A stretch of DNA of 64,000 nt from Cyclobacterium plantarum (GCF_011290685.1 NZ_JAANYN010000010.1:1-64000); one strand, 5' to 3'; shown: positions 53,739-63,696, numbered from the stretch's first letter. Notes: generated from the sequence alone by a model not told the origin. Translations and numbers: made by a program.

Positions 53739-54025
53739 TTCATAATGTGACCTTTGCTACTTAATGTAGGCTGGAATTTTCGTTTTTTTGATCTACTTTT
53801 TCACGCTGAATGCGGATTACAGTCAACTTTAAAAAAAATTAAACCCTTTCCTAAACAAAATAAGGCATAAAAGGCTTTTATAGGTTTAAATTATACGGTC
53901 TGCAAAATAAAAATTAAAGATAAAATTCATATAATTGTAAAATCCATTGAAATAATTAAAAAAAACAAAATTATGCCTTAAAATTTAAAAATTAGTAACC
54001 TAATCCTTAATCTAAACTTATTTCT

Positions 54026-56995
54026 ATGACTAAAATTTACCAATTTTCATTGGTCATGATCTTGTCTACCCTTATTGTAGGGTGGAGTCATGCACAGTAC
54101 AGTGTTTCGGGGGTTATCTCCGACGAACGGACGGGTGAACCCATGATAGGGGCCAGTATTCTGGTCAGCAACACCTCCAGAGGTACCGTTACCGACCTGG
54201 ATGGAAAATTTAACCTGAATTTTGACAACAATGATCCCGCCAAATTGGTCATTTCATCCCTTGGCTACCTCAGTCAGACCATTGAGGTAGGACCAAACAA
54301 CAACAGCAACCTGAATATCTCCCTGAAAGAAGATGCCACCAACCTTGAGGAAGTGGTGGTAACAGGCTTGGCTTCTTCTGTAAAAAGGTCAAACCTGGCC
54401 AATGCCGTCTCCTCGGTTTCTTCCAGGGAATTAACAGGAACTACCACCATACAGACCACAGATGGGGCACTTTATGGGAAAATTGCCGGTGCGAATATCC
54501 GGTCAAACGGCGGAGCGCCGGGAGGAGGACTTTCTATTCAGTTGAGGGGCATCTCCAGCCTTACAGGAGCTTCACAGCCTCTGATTATTTTGGATGGGGT
54601 TTATATCAACAATTCCTTTCAGCGAACTGGCCGTGCTACAGTAACCGGGGCCGGTGCTGAGAGCCAGGATGATGGATCCAACAGACTAGCTGATCTAAAT
54701 CCGGCCGACATTGCGACTATCGAGGTGCTTAAAGGTCCTTCTGCTGCTGCCATCTATGGGACCAGGGCCAATGCCGGGGTAATTATCATCACCACTAAGC
54801 GGGGTGCTGAGGGAAAGACCAAAGTATCTCTTTCTCAGGATACCGGCTTTGCTCAACCCTTAAGGCTTTTGGGAGTAGATGGCTGGAGTGAGGAAAAAAT
54901 CAATACATTTTTCCCTGAAAACAGGAGGCCCATTGAACTGGAACGCTTCAGGGGAGGGACCAGAATTGACTATGAGGATTACTTCTACAACAATACGGCC
55001 TTACTCAGCAATACCCGCCTAACGGTATCCGGGGGTAATGAAAAAACAAAATTTTACGTTTCCGGAAACATCAATTCAGAGGATGGCACTGTGAAAAACA
55101 CCGGTTTTGACCGCTTTTCCGTCAGGGCCAATCTGGATCATAAAATCACCGACAAAATCAAATTGGGAGTCTCTTCCAATTACATCAAGTCTACTTCAGA
55201 CAGGGGTTTTACAGGTAATCAGAATAATTCAGGTGCAAGTATCGGCTACAGCATTGCCTATATTCCAAATTATTTTGACATCCGACCTGATGAAAATGGA
55301 AATTACCCCACCAATCCCTATTTTAGTGAGAATCCGGCTGCAGTCACAGATAATGCGGAGAATAGATCAGATGTACAACGTTTTGTTCAGGCCTTTACAC
55401 TGGACATCGACCTGTTCAGCAACAGCAACAGCTTCCTGAAAGCCAATGTGGCCGGTGGTCTTGATTTTCTTCAAAACTCAACATTGATTTATTTGCCGGA
55501 ATCTCTTCAGTACCAGAGAGGACAAGCCAATCCGGGAGATGTTTTCTGGGGAAAGCAGGAAAGTTTCAATACCAATTTCCAGGCAGCCCTGGTATATAAT
55601 TTCAATCTGGGTAGCGTCAATATGAACTCTCAGGCAGGTTTGGTCAGGCTGGATTTTAATAATAGTCAGCTATTCAACAGGGGACGGGGTCTGGTACCTG
55701 GTCAAACGAACCTGCAACAGGCCTCTGTACAGGAAATTGTAGAGCAGTTTACCAGTGAAGTACAGGAAGCGGGTATATTCCTTCAACAGGAAGCCAACTT
55801 TGAGGATAAAATTATCGGTACGGTAGGCGTGCGATGGGACAAATCCACCTTAAATGGTGATCCTTCCCAATTTTATGCCTTCCCAAGAGCTTCTGTAGCC
55901 TTTAATCTTGGGAATTTCGATTTCTGGAATTCCAGTTTCATGAATCAACTGAAACCCAGGATAGCCTATGGGGAAACGGCTGGACCTGTGGCCTTCGGAA
56001 ATACTTTTTCCAGACTGGAGGGAGCCAATATAGGTGGGCTTTTGGGTTCGGTAGTAGGTACTCAGATTGGAAACACCCAAATCAAACCAGAAACAGCTAC
56101 TGAACTGGAGTTTGGAGTGGACCTTGGGTTTTTAAACAACCGATTTGCTTTAGAGGCGACCTACTACATTAAAAATACCCAAAACAATATTCAGGACCTA
56201 AACCTTGCGCCATCTACAGGTGTAAATACCATACCCAGCAATGAGGCAGAACTTCAGAACAAGGGATTGGAATTGAGCCTTTCCGGAACTGTCGTAGATC
56301 AGGCCAACTTCAACTGGTTCTCAAGAATCATGTATTGGCAAAACAGGGTAAACATGACAAGATTGGGGATTCCACAATATACTCAAGGTGCTTTCGGTCC
56401 TGCTTTGGGAACTTTCTATTATGCGGAAGGCTTTGCGCCAACTACCATCGTGGGAACACCTGCAAATCCTGATCACCCCAGTGGGTTTACTGTTTGGGGA
56501 AATGCCCAACCCAAATTCAATACTTCCTTCTACAATACCATGAGAATTTACAACAATCTGGAATTGTCTTTCCTGGTGGAATGGAGACAAGGAGGTGAAA
56601 ATATCAACCTGACCTCCTTTCTTTCAGATTCCGGTGGAACGACAAACGGATGGTTTGACGATGATAATGGAGATGGGATTCCCAATGGAAGACAACGACC
56701 ACCGGAGCCCTACAACAACGCCGGAAGATGGGTGCAGGATGCCTCATTTGTAAAGGTAAGGGAAATCGGCCTGTACTATACCCTGCCCAAAGCCACTGTA
56801 ACCAATACCTTTGGCAATGCCCTGGAAAGTATCCGTTTTGGTCTATCGGTTAACAACGCTTTCCTTTTCACCGACTATGAAGGATACGATCCGGAAACAT
56901 CCACTTTTGGTGCCAGGTCTGTGGACAATAACGTAGACATTGCTCCTTATCCAACCCCAAGAAGGGTTTTCTTTCACGTAAATCTTGATTTTTAA
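54026..56995 (+). CDS. SusC/RagA-family TonB-dependent outer membrane transporter
   Basis: The 989-residue protein has a signal peptide ending near SHAQY (residue 24), a carboxypeptidase-like regulatory domain (about 25-105: VSGVISDERTGEPMIGASI), the plug with NLEEVVVTG near 108 and IEVLKGPSAAAIYGTRANAG near 233, and a 22-strand barrel ending in the aromatic strand RRVFFHVNLDF. SusC channels import oligosaccharides, peptides or other large nutrients together with SusD. The paired SusD follows by 10 bases. Substrate cannot be inferred. Confidence 0.96.
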   Translation: MTKIYQFSLVMILSTLIVGWSHAQYSVSGVISDERTGEPMIGASILVSNTSRGTVTDLDGKFNLNFDNNDPAKLVISSLGYLSQTIEVGPNNNSNLNISLKEDATNLEEVVVTGLASSVKRSNLANAVSSVSSRELTGTTTIQTTDGALYGKIAGANIRSNGGAPGGGLSIQLRGISSLTGASQPLIILDGVYINNSFQRTGRATVTGAGAESQDDGSNRLADLNPADIATIEVLKGPSAAAIYGTRANAGVIIITTKRGAEGKTKVSLSQDTGFAQPLRLLGVDGWSEEKINTFFPENRRPIELERFRGGTRIDYEDYFYNNTALLSNTRLTVSGGNEKTKFYVSGNINSEDGTVKNTGFDRFSVRANLDHKITDKIKLGVSSNYIKSTSDRGFTGNQNNSGASIGYSIAYIPNYFDIRPDENGNYPTNPYFSENPAAVTDNAENRSDVQRFVQAFTLDIDLFSNSNSFLKANVAGGLDFLQNSTLIYLPESLQYQRGQANPGDVFWGKQESFNTNFQAALVYNFNLGSVNMNSQAGLVRLDFNNSQLFNRGRGLVPGQTNLQQASVQEIVEQFTSEVQEAGIFLQQEANFEDKIIGTVGVRWDKSTLNGDPSQFYAFPRASVAFNLGNFDFWNSSFMNQLKPRIAYGETAGPVAFGNTFSRLEGANIGGLLGSVVGTQIGNTQIKPETATELEFGVDLGFLNNRFALEATYYIKNTQNNIQDLNLAPSTGVNTIPSNEAELQNKGLELSLSGTVVDQANFNWFSRIMYWQNRVNMTRLGIPQYTQGAFGPALGTFYYAEGFAPTTIVGTPANPDHPSGFTVWGNAQPKFNTSFYNTMRIYNNLELSFLVEWRQGGENINLTSFLSDSGGTTNGWFDDDNGDGIPNGRQRPPEPYNNAGRWVQDASFVKVREIGLYYTLPKATVTNTFGNALESIRFGLSVNNAFLFTDYEGYDPETSTFGARSVDNNVDIAPYPTPRRVFFHVNLDF

Positions 56996-57005
56996 CCCCA
57001 AAACG

Positions 57006-58391
57006 ATGAAAGTTATGAAAAAGATAAAATCATATATCGGATATACAGCAATAGCCGCACTATTTGTGGCGAGCTGTAACCCATTGCAATTGGATCAAAT
57101 AGATGATCCGAACAACCCTTCGGTAGGAAGTGTAAGTGAAAATGCCAGCCGGTCCCAAATCCAATTTCTGGTGACAGGTCTGGAGTCCCGTCACAGGGAC
57201 TATGTCACCAATGTATCCCGTGCCTGGAATACCTTTGGAAGAGAAATATGGTATTTGAATGGATCGGACCCCCGCTTTCAAACCGATTGGCTTGGACAGG
57301 CCGGCCGGGAACCTGACCGGATCTATTTTGGTTTTGGCACCACAGGAGGAGGATCCTGGGCAGATCCTTACCAGGCTATCCGGCAGGCAGAGGTACTGAT
57401 TTCTGCTGTGGAAAACACTACTGTGCTGTCATCTGCAGAGCAAGCGGCACTTTCAGGTTTCGGGCGCATGATCCAGGGATATCAATTCATGATACCCGCA
57501 AATTTTGTATACGACAATGGTATCAGGATTGACGTGGAAGACCCTTTAAATCCTGGACCTTATGTCAGCTATGAGGAAGCCATGCAGCATTCCCGCTCCT
57601 TGCTGAACGAAGCGGATCAATTGTTTGCCTCAGCAAGTGGCGATTTTCCCTTTACGCTGACTCCGGGCTTTGATGGATATGCATCCATAGCTGCGCTACG
57701 GGAAGTAACCAATGCCATTCTGGCCAGAAACAATGCCTATCTGGAGGACTGGGAAGGTGTTTTGGCCGCCTTGAACAATTCCTTTATGGATCTGGAAGGT
57801 GATTTAGATGTAGGACCGGCTCACCCCTACAATGGTCCACCTGATGAATTTAATCCTTTATTTTACATCAGGGATGCGGCTATCAATACCATTATCGTGG
57901 TTCACCCTTCCGTGCTGGAAGATGCGACCGAAGGTGATGCCAGGGTAGCTGAAAAATTCTATGAGCGTGAAGATCCTGTCGTGGTTACAACGGATGCCAC
58001 TCCCCTGGTAGGTACGCACCAGGACAACCGCTGGCCAAACAATACCACGCCTATTCCATTTATCAGAAATGAGGAATTGGTATTGCTAAAAGCTGAAGCC
58101 CATGCCCAACTGGGAGAATCAGACCTGGCTGTTGCTGCCATCAATGTGATCCGAAACGCAGCCGAAATAGGTGATTATACCGGTGGAACTGATCTGGAGA
58201 GCCTGATAGATGAAATACTGTATCAAAGAAGGTATTCCTTATGGGCAGAACCCTGGGGACATCGTTGGATTGACGCCAGAAGGTATGACCGTTTGGATGA
58301 GATCAATACTTCTTTTGACCAGGGATCCGTATTCAGGCAGTTTCCGCATCCACAATCAGAAGTGAATTGGGACATATATGTTGAAGATTGA
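57006..58391 (+). CDS. SusD/RagB-family nutrient-binding lipoprotein
   Basis: The 461-residue protein (ATG 57006) has a lipobox ALFVASC (Cys near 23). It has the SusD TPR-like features: YQAIRQAEVLISAVENT near 120, LLNEADQLFASASGDF near 200, LLKAEAHAQLGESDLAVAA near 360 and the C-terminal YQRRYSLWAEPWGHRWIDAR. It caps the SusC barrel and binds the nutrient. A start at 56985 inside the SusC gene was rejected because the signal peptide would be displaced. Confidence 0.94.
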   Translation: MKVMKKIKSYIGYTAIAALFVASCNPLQLDQIDDPNNPSVGSVSENASRSQIQFLVTGLESRHRDYVTNVSRAWNTFGREIWYLNGSDPRFQTDWLGQAGREPDRIYFGFGTTGGGSWADPYQAIRQAEVLISAVENTTVLSSAEQAALSGFGRMIQGYQFMIPANFVYDNGIRIDVEDPLNPGPYVSYEEAMQHSRSLLNEADQLFASASGDFPFTLTPGFDGYASIAALREVTNAILARNNAYLEDWEGVLAALNNSFMDLEGDLDVGPAHPYNGPPDEFNPLFYIRDAAINTIIVVHPSVLEDATEGDARVAEKFYEREDPVVVTTDATPLVGTHQDNRWPNNTTPIPFIRNEELVLLKAEAHAQLGESDLAVAAINVIRNAAEIGDYTGGTDLESLIDEILYQRRYSLWAEPWGHRWIDARRYDRLDEINTSFDQGSVFRQFPHPQSEVNWDIYVED

Positions 58392-58420
58392 TGTCAATAA
58401 ATAAGTGCTAATGGATAGAA

Positions 58421-58454
58421 AGCCATTTCTGATAATCAGAAATGGCTTTTTTTT
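58421..58454 (+). terminator. Terminator of the SusC-SusD unit
   Basis: Perfect 12-bp stem AGCCATTTCTGA/TCAGAAATGGCT (58421-58432, 58436-58447) with a 3-nt loop and eight T. Confidence 0.88.
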
Positions 58455-58511
58455 GTTAGGGTGAGAAAGTATTATTATGAATTACCGGAATGGATGTAGC
58501 AAAAACCTTAT

Positions 58512-59150
58512 CTATTGAAGTACCCTGAAAAGATAGGCCAGTGAAAATTCCAATTGGGTGAAGTTAATGTCAAATATCCTTTCTTGGGATTCCGGCCTTC
58601 CGAATTCATAGGAATAGCGGACTTCTCCCTGAAGGGTATGCTTGCCAAATAATTTAGACAATCCTACGCCGGCAGTCAGCCCATACATGATTTTTCTGGG
58701 TTGGTCAGCTGCCTGCCCATAGGTGGGTATTACCAACTCACCTTCCACTACCCTGTTTACATCCCTGGCTTCAAGCAAATATCCCAAATGTGGTCCAAGC
58801 TTGATGTGAAACCTCCCCGAATTCCCCAAATAAAAATTAGATAAAATCGGGATTTTCAGGTAATCAAATTGGGTTTCATTTCCCATGTTGATGGTATCCG
58901 TGGCAGCATAACCTGTTGTCAGGAATTGGAATTCAATCTGGGCTCCCGCATTTTTTTCAAAAAATTGTTCAATGACCAGACTGTAGGAAGGAGCGGAAAT
59001 TCCGGTCACACTTCTTGGAAAACTGCCCAAAGTAACCCTATAGGAGGCACTGGAGCTGGTATATCCCGCTTTTATCCCTACACTGGTTTGGGCACTGAGC
59101 CCGCTGCAGGACAAAAAAATAATACAAAATAGAAACCCCCAGATTTTCAT
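58512..59150 (-). CDS. PorT-like outer membrane beta-barrel protein
   Basis: The 212-residue protein has a signal peptide ending near LSAQT (residue 20) and alternating beta strands typical of an eight-strand OMP_b-brl_2 barrel: VGIKAGYTSSSASY, FDYLKIPILSNFYLG, FHIKLGPHLGYLLEA, LQGEVRYSYEFG and a closing LEFSLAYLFRVLQ. FDYLKIPIL...GPHLGYLL is the signature of the PorT-family barrels. Whether it takes part in T9SS is unknown. It follows two minus-strand genes (gltX, a 65-residue protein) at 28 bases. Confidence 0.83.
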   Translation of the reverse strand: MKIWGFLFCIIFLSCSGLSAQTSVGIKAGYTSSSASYRVTLGSFPRSVTGISAPSYSLVIEQFFEKNAGAQIEFQFLTTGYAATDTINMGNETQFDYLKIPILSNFYLGNSGRFHIKLGPHLGYLLEARDVNRVVEGELVIPTYGQAADQPRKIMYGLTAGVGLSKLFGKHTLQGEVRYSYEFGRPESQERIFDINFTQLEFSLAYLFRVLQ

Positions 59151-59178
59151 AGAAAAAAAGAAAAATAGTTTTCGTTTT

Positions 59179-59376
59179 TTAACCTTCCTTTTTTTCCTCT
59201 TTTCCTTCCTCTCTATCCCTCAATTTTTTATCATCAACATTTTTATTAAGGAATTCATTGATCTTGTCAATAGAAAATGAACTGGAAATTTCACCAAAAG
59301 AATTGATATTCATATTGAATCCCTCCAATTCTTCATTCACCCTTGGTGTCTCTTTCTTTTTTGTCTTTTTAGCCAT
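59179..59376 (-). CDS. Small conserved charged protein next to gltX
   Basis: The 65-residue product is very Lys/Glu-rich at both ends (KKTKKKE at the start, EEGKEEKKEG at the end) with a middle GFNMNINSFGEISSSFSIDKINEFLNKNV that could fold into a helix. I remember similar small proteins next to gltX in Cytophagales but know no function. It is 45 bases after gltX and 28 before the barrel gene. Confidence 0.65.
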   Translation of the reverse strand: MAKKTKKKETPRVNEELEGFNMNINSFGEISSSFSIDKINEFLNKNVDDKKLRDREEGKEEKKEG

Positions 59377-59421
59377 AACACTGTTCGTTTAATCATGATT
59401 TCATCATCGCCACAATAACCA

Positions 59422-60957
59422 TTAGCTGGCTACTATATTGTCTAACGCAAAATCAATTCTTTTGATCAGTTCTTCTTTGCCTAATATCTCAAAAATCTGC
59501 ATCAGATCAGGTCCTGCACCAACTCCGGTAATCGCCAGCCTTACAGCTTGCATCACCTTTCCCAATTTAATACCTTCAGCGGCAGCGGCTTCTCCCAGCA
59601 TTTCTCTGGCCAGATCGGCTGTTAACACTGCATCAATTGCTGCCAACTTAACGCTAAAAGCTGTCAATACCTTAATGGCATCCTGGTTCCATTTTTTGGC
59701 AGCCACCTGCTCATCAAATTTTTTGGGTGCAAATACCATAAACCTCCCCTCCTGCCATAAATCTGAAGGAAAAGTAGCCCTTTCTTTCATTACAGCGACG
59801 ATTTTCTCTGCTTTTTCCTGGGAAACGGAAATATTTTCTTTTTTCAGATCTGCCAACAGGTATTCAGCTAAAACTTTATCGCTCTTATTTCTCAGGTATT
59901 GCTCGTTGTACCATTTGGCTTTATTGATATCAAATTTGGTCCCGGATTTTCCAATTCTTTCAATGGAAAACGCTTCAACCAGCTCGTCCAAAGTAAAAAG
60001 CTCCCGTTGATCTCCCGGGTTCCAGCCCAAAAATGCAAGGAAATTAAGGAAAGCTTCCGGAAGGTAACCGGATTCTCTAAACCCATCTACCAATTCTCCC
60101 GAAATGGGATCGGTCCAGTTTAACGGAAAAATAGGAAAACCGTGCTTTTCTGCATCCCGCTTGGAAAGTTTACCGTTCCCGTCAGGTTTTAACAAAAGGG
60201 GCAGGTGAGCAAACTGGGGCATGCTGTCCTCCCATCCAAGATATTTGTATAAAAGCACGTGAAGGGGTGCCGAGGGCAACCATTCCTCGCCCCGGATCAC
60301 ATGGGTAATGCCCATCAGGTGATCATCCACTATGTTGGCCAGATGGTAAGTGGGCATACCGTCTGACTTCATCAACACCTTGTCATCCAATGAATTGGAA
60401 TGTACCATCACCCATCCTCTGACCATATCGTTTAGCCGAACTTCCTCTTTTCGGGGTATCTTGATTCGAATCACATAGGGATCTCCGGAATCAAGCCTTG
60501 CTTTCACCTCATCTGCGGGTAAGGTGAGTGAATTCTTCATTTGCGTACGGGTAATGGAATTGTATTGGGGAGAAACCACCCTGGCCGCAGTCAGGCGTTG
60601 CCGCATGGCTTCCAGCTCCTCTGAAGTATCAAAGGCATAATAGGCATGACCCTGCTCCAAAAGATACCTGGCGTATTCCATGTACATGGGCTTTCGCTCG
60701 GACTGCCTGTAAGGACCACAATCACCTGGATTCCAAGGGCTTTCGTCCGGGGTAATTCCGATCCAATCCAAAGAACTTTTGATGTAAGCCTCCGCTCCGG
60801 GTACAAAACGGTTTTGATCTGTATCTTCGATTCTCAACAAAAACTTTCCACCCTTCTTGCGGGCAAAAAGGTAATTGTACAAAGCAGTTCTTACACCACC
60901 AATATGTAAAGCTCCCGTAGGGGAAGGGGCAAATCTTACGCGTACTTCTTTACTCAT
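59422..60957 (-). CDS. gltX: Glutamyl-tRNA synthetase
   Basis: The 511-residue protein has the class I signature RFAPSPTGALHIGGVRTALY at the N-terminus, FLLRIEDTDQNR near 37, RGEEWLPSAPLHVLLY near 220 and the KLSKRD loop near 264 (KMSKS equivalent), followed by the helical anticodon-binding part. Whether it also charges tRNA-Gln cannot be decided here. A TATCTTTG promoter element precedes it. Confidence 0.97.
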   Translation of the reverse strand: MSKEVRVRFAPSPTGALHIGGVRTALYNYLFARKKGGKFLLRIEDTDQNRFVPGAEAYIKSSLDWIGITPDESPWNPGDCGPYRQSERKPMYMEYARYLLEQGHAYYAFDTSEELEAMRQRLTAARVVSPQYNSITRTQMKNSLTLPADEVKARLDSGDPYVIRIKIPRKEEVRLNDMVRGWVMVHSNSLDDKVLMKSDGMPTYHLANIVDDHLMGITHVIRGEEWLPSAPLHVLLYKYLGWEDSMPQFAHLPLLLKPDGNGKLSKRDAEKHGFPIFPLNWTDPISGELVDGFRESGYLPEAFLNFLAFLGWNPGDQRELFTLDELVEAFSIERIGKSGTKFDINKAKWYNEQYLRNKSDKVLAEYLLADLKKENISVSQEKAEKIVAVMKERATFPSDLWQEGRFMVFAPKKFDEQVAAKKWNQDAIKVLTAFSVKLAAIDAVLTADLAREMLGEAAAAEGIKLGKVMQAVRLAITGVGAGPDLMQIFEILGKEELIKRIDFALDNIVAS

Positions 60958-60985
60958 AAATAGGCATCAATTTCATTTAAGAGGG

Positions 60986-60993
60986 CAAAGATA
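60986..60993 (-). promoter_or_regulatory. -7 element of gltX
   Basis: On the minus strand TATCTTTG matches TAnnTTTG about 29 nt before the gltX ATG. Confidence 0.5.
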
Positions 60994-61085
60994 AGCAATA
61001 AATAAGGAATTCGATGGTTTCCGGGACAAAGTCTTGGGCTTTTTAAGGCAAACCAAACGGGCCTGAATGCTGTTAAATATACCTG

Positions 61086-61694
61086 ATGGTAAATGGTTCC
61101 CCAGCTAATAAAGACCAAATGGGTCAGGAAATGTTCCGGCTACTGAAAATATTCGGTCTGGCTTCCCTGGGATTGGTACTCCTGCTCTCTTTTTTTAACG
61201 AACGCAGGGCCAATAACACAGGAGAAGACCCCACATTCAGACTTAGTGATGCCGGCATGCTTTTTTTTAAAAATATACGGAGAATCGACTATGCCAAGAG
61301 GGGAATGGCTGAAGCCAATATCGACATCTATACCCATAAGGGTTTTGAAATAGACAGTAGTAAAAATGCCCTGATCCTGGAAATAATCGTCCACAAAAAT
61401 AAAAATGCTGCCTCTCTATATCTGCTGCAACAGGGACAACTTGAAACGCAGCAACCCCTAATACTAAAATCAGTAACAAAGGAAAAAGTTAACGATAAGT
61501 TGGAAATTACTCCGGGCAACCGCTACGAACACCTGAATAAGGCAAAAAAATTATTTAATTGGCTGAGTAGCGAAATGATTACTATTGAGGCCAAAGTAAA
61601 TGGGGCTTGGATCCCCATTCTGGAGGAGAAAAAAGAAAAGGAGGCATTTGTAAATACCTACGAGGACTTTCTCAAAATCACATCCGCTCAATAA
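61086..61694 (+). CDS. Single-pass membrane protein of unknown function
   Basis: The 202-residue protein has a short cytoplasmic N-terminus, one membrane helix (about 21-38, FGLASLGLVLLLSFF) and a beta-rich exterior part (ADIYTHKGFEI region, ALILEIIVHKNKNAASLYLL near 98). I do not recognise the family. It is divergent from gltX and stands alone. Confidence 0.7.
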   Translation: MVNGSPANKDQMGQEMFRLLKIFGLASLGLVLLLSFFNERRANNTGEDPTFRLSDAGMLFFKNIRRIDYAKRGMAEANIDIYTHKGFEIDSSKNALILEIIVHKNKNAASLYLLQQGQLETQQPLILKSVTKEKVNDKLEITPGNRYEHLNKAKKLFNWLSSEMITIEAKVNGAWIPILEEKKEKEAFVNTYEDFLKITSAQ

Positions 61695-61859
61695 CCTTTA
61701 TAAGAGAAAAATAAAGTAATAAATAATAACCGATGAAACAGCAGGCTACGATTCAATCTCCAGTTTATTACCCTTAAATTAAAATAATAAAACCTATATT
61801 GTCAGAGGTACCCGATAAAAATAGGTTTTAAATCCGATTGCACCCAAAATAATGCTGCC

Positions 61860-62315
61860 ATGGAACTCAAAAGAATCGATACAATTTGGCATTTTTTTGC
61901 TACCCAGAACCATGTATTTCTAAAAAAGCAAGTTGAACAGGAAGTTCTTTATTCATTCACCAAAAACAATATCAAACTGATTCATTCCTTTAATCCCAAA
62001 TTTACCGGGCAATCAAGCCTCAGTTTGGGGCCAGCCGATTTTGAAATGGCTGTTAAGACCTATGCTGCAGGTCAAAAGAAATTCGGAATCCCCTCTCCAA
62101 TAATTAAAGTCCACCAAAAACTGTTTTTTCCGAGAGAATTACTCAAACTGACCGCTAACTTTACCCTTTACGTGGAAAAAGACAGGTTCAACCATTTTAG
62201 GGTGACACTGGAGGGTTTTATTCCCAGAACCATCCGGCAGACCTATCAACCCATCAATTTTATCAGCGAAACACTCTGGAAATTCAGGTATTTTTCCGAA
62301 ACCATAAAAAATTAA
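61860..62315 (+). CDS. Unknown soluble protein
   Basis: The 151-residue product has no signal or membrane segment. The layout of alternating strands with FTLYVEKDRFNHFRVTLEGF near 105 is a little like SRPBCC or ligand-binding folds, but I cannot assign it. The start MELKRIDTIWHFF is reasonable. It is separated by 165 bases from the gene upstream. Confidence 0.55.
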   Translation: MELKRIDTIWHFFATQNHVFLKKQVEQEVLYSFTKNNIKLIHSFNPKFTGQSSLSLGPADFEMAVKTYAAGQKKFGIPSPIIKVHQKLFFPRELLKLTANFTLYVEKDRFNHFRVTLEGFIPRTIRQTYQPINFISETLWKFRYFSETIKN

Positions 62316-62478
62316 ATTCAACCAAACTTTTTTCAAGTCTATCTGATTGATAATTGTATGAAATCGACACGATTAAAATCATCATTAAACTCACAGGGCA
62401 ATGATTATTTTAATCGTCAAAGATTCCACCCCGATAAATCGGGGCAAGTTATGACATCTAAGAAACAATTATTAACAT

Positions 62479-62922
62479 ATGAAAAAACAACCGGTAACGG
62501 AGACCTTTCCAAAATTCACCATGCCCCACAGAGGGCTATTGCTGCTTTCCGGAATATATGCGATCCTTTGGGGAGCTTTTTTCAGGTGGTTTGGCCCTGC
62601 TGTTCTGGGCTGGTTATCCATGGAAAATAGCTTTTCAGGTGGAACAGACACCTTGTTTTATGGAAGCATTGGCATGGTAACTGGGTTATTGCTGTTCTTA
62701 TCTGCCTTTTATCCTATCAGCTGGATTTACCTGATTGGCATGGGTATCCTGGGAAAAATAGTTTCTCTGATAAGTTTTCTGGGCCTTTACATGGGAAGTT
62801 TAGAATGGAATAAGCGGGTTGCCTTTCATTTGCTTTTCAATGAAGGCATTTGGTTAGTTCCTCTGGCCATAATCCTCTGGAGAGCCCTGAAAGTAAAAAA
62901 GTTTTTAAAAACACAACCCTGA
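62479..62922 (+). CDS. Four-helix membrane protein of unknown function
   Basis: The 147-residue protein has four membrane segments (about 18-38, 58-78, 82-106, 116-135). LLLSGIYAILWGAFFRWFG and FNEGIWLVPLAIILW recall small membrane proteins common in Cytophagia, with no known role. The start MKKQPVTETF at 62479 is supported by ATG after AAACATATG-type AT-rich leader. No partner gene is clear. Confidence 0.72.
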   Translation: MKKQPVTETFPKFTMPHRGLLLLSGIYAILWGAFFRWFGPAVLGWLSMENSFSGGTDTLFYGSIGMVTGLLLFLSAFYPISWIYLIGMGILGKIVSLISFLGLYMGSLEWNKRVAFHLLFNEGIWLVPLAIILWRALKVKKFLKTQP

Positions 62923-62947
62923 TCGGCAGGTTAAGTAAAAAGGATTA

Positions 62948-62987
62948 ATCCACAAGGCAATCTTACCCCATTTTGTTGCTTGTGGAT
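62948..62987. repeat. Inverted repeat (hairpin) downstream of membrane gene
   Basis: ATCCACAAGGCAA pairs with TTGCTTGTGGAT (one bulged G). There is no T-run directly after, so it may work together with the adjacent hairpin at 63007-63035. Confidence 0.5.
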
Positions 62988-63006
62988 CACCGCACGAAAA
63001 TAAACA

Positions 63007-63042
63007 ACCCCAATCCCTTTTTGAGAGATTGGGGTGATTTTT
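63007..63042. terminator. Terminator between convergent genes
   Basis: ACCCCAATC (63007-63015) pairs with GATTGGGGT (63027-63035), followed by GATTTTT on the plus strand. It lies between the ends at 62922 and 63044. Confidence 0.65.
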
Positions 63043-63043
63043 A

Positions 63044-63352
63044 TTAAGTCAAAATGATTAGTAAAATCAGAATGACAATCAGGGCACCAGCGGAGATGTA
63101 AACACCACCTCCCAGCGCTTTTGCCTCTTTGTTGATTTCCCTCAGTTCGTTGCGGATCTCCTTTCGCTCTTCCTTGTCCATGGCCTTAAAATCCATGGCC
63201 TTTATTTCCAAAACCCGTTCATCCAATTGTTCTAAACGTGCCTGCTCTTCAGGACTGGGTTCTTTTTCTGCCGGTTTTTCTTTTGCCATGGCCGCAGGCG
63301 CAATGGCTGTCAATAACATCAGCATGGATAAAAAGTATGCGATCTTTTTCAT
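63044..63352 (-). CDS. Small exported protein with C-terminal membrane helix
   Basis: The 102-residue product has a signal peptide ending near AAMAKE (residue 23), a highly charged helical middle (about 25-75, with EEQARLEQLDERVLEIKAMD) and a C-terminal membrane helix (about 82-101, YISAGALIVILILLIIL). Similar proteins are common in Bacteroidota and unassigned. The charged helix would lie in the periplasm. Confidence 0.7.
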   Translation of the reverse strand: MKKIAYFLSMLMLLTAIAPAAMAKEKPAEKEPSPEEQARLEQLDERVLEIKAMDFKAMDKEERKEIRNELREINKEAKALGGGVYISAGALIVILILLIILT

Positions 63353-63456
63353 AAGGATTAGAATTTAAGGTTAAACATATTGTTAAATTACTTCAAAATA
63401 AAGGTCAGAATTCAAACTGATAATTTCCCGAAATATACCAATAATCTTACCAAAAA

Positions 63457-63621
63457 ATGGAAAAGGAAAGGAATCCAGGAAAAATAACCGACATAGGTAC
63501 TTTCCTTGTACCTGAAAAATGGGTTCTTTCAATTGAAAAAAATATACACGTTCAAGGAGGTATACCTATAGGGATTTCTGCAATTTTCAAGCATGACTCT
63601 GGAAAATTACAGGAGAGATAA
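63457..63621 (+). CDS. Possible small protein, 54 residues
   Basis: An ATG-to-TAA frame with a protein-like composition: start MEKERNPGKITDIGTFLVPE, then VLSIEKNIHVQGGIP. It has no signal, no known motif and no clear promoter or Shine-Dalgarno site. It is listed because it is the only coding candidate in the 378-base gap before the edge gene; it may be spurious. Confidence 0.3.
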   Translation: MEKERNPGKITDIGTFLVPEKWVLSIEKNIHVQGGIPIGISAIFKHDSGKLQER

Positions 63622-63688
63622 TTAGACAATTATATTACTTTTAATTTTGATTTATTAATTTTAATTTCTACCTTATATTGTATTTTGC

Positions 63689-63696
63689 TACTTTTG
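63689..63696 (+). promoter_or_regulatory. -7 element of the edge gene
   Basis: TACTTTTG matches TAnnTTTG 35 nt before the ATG at 63731; a good -33 element is not visible. Confidence 0.5.
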
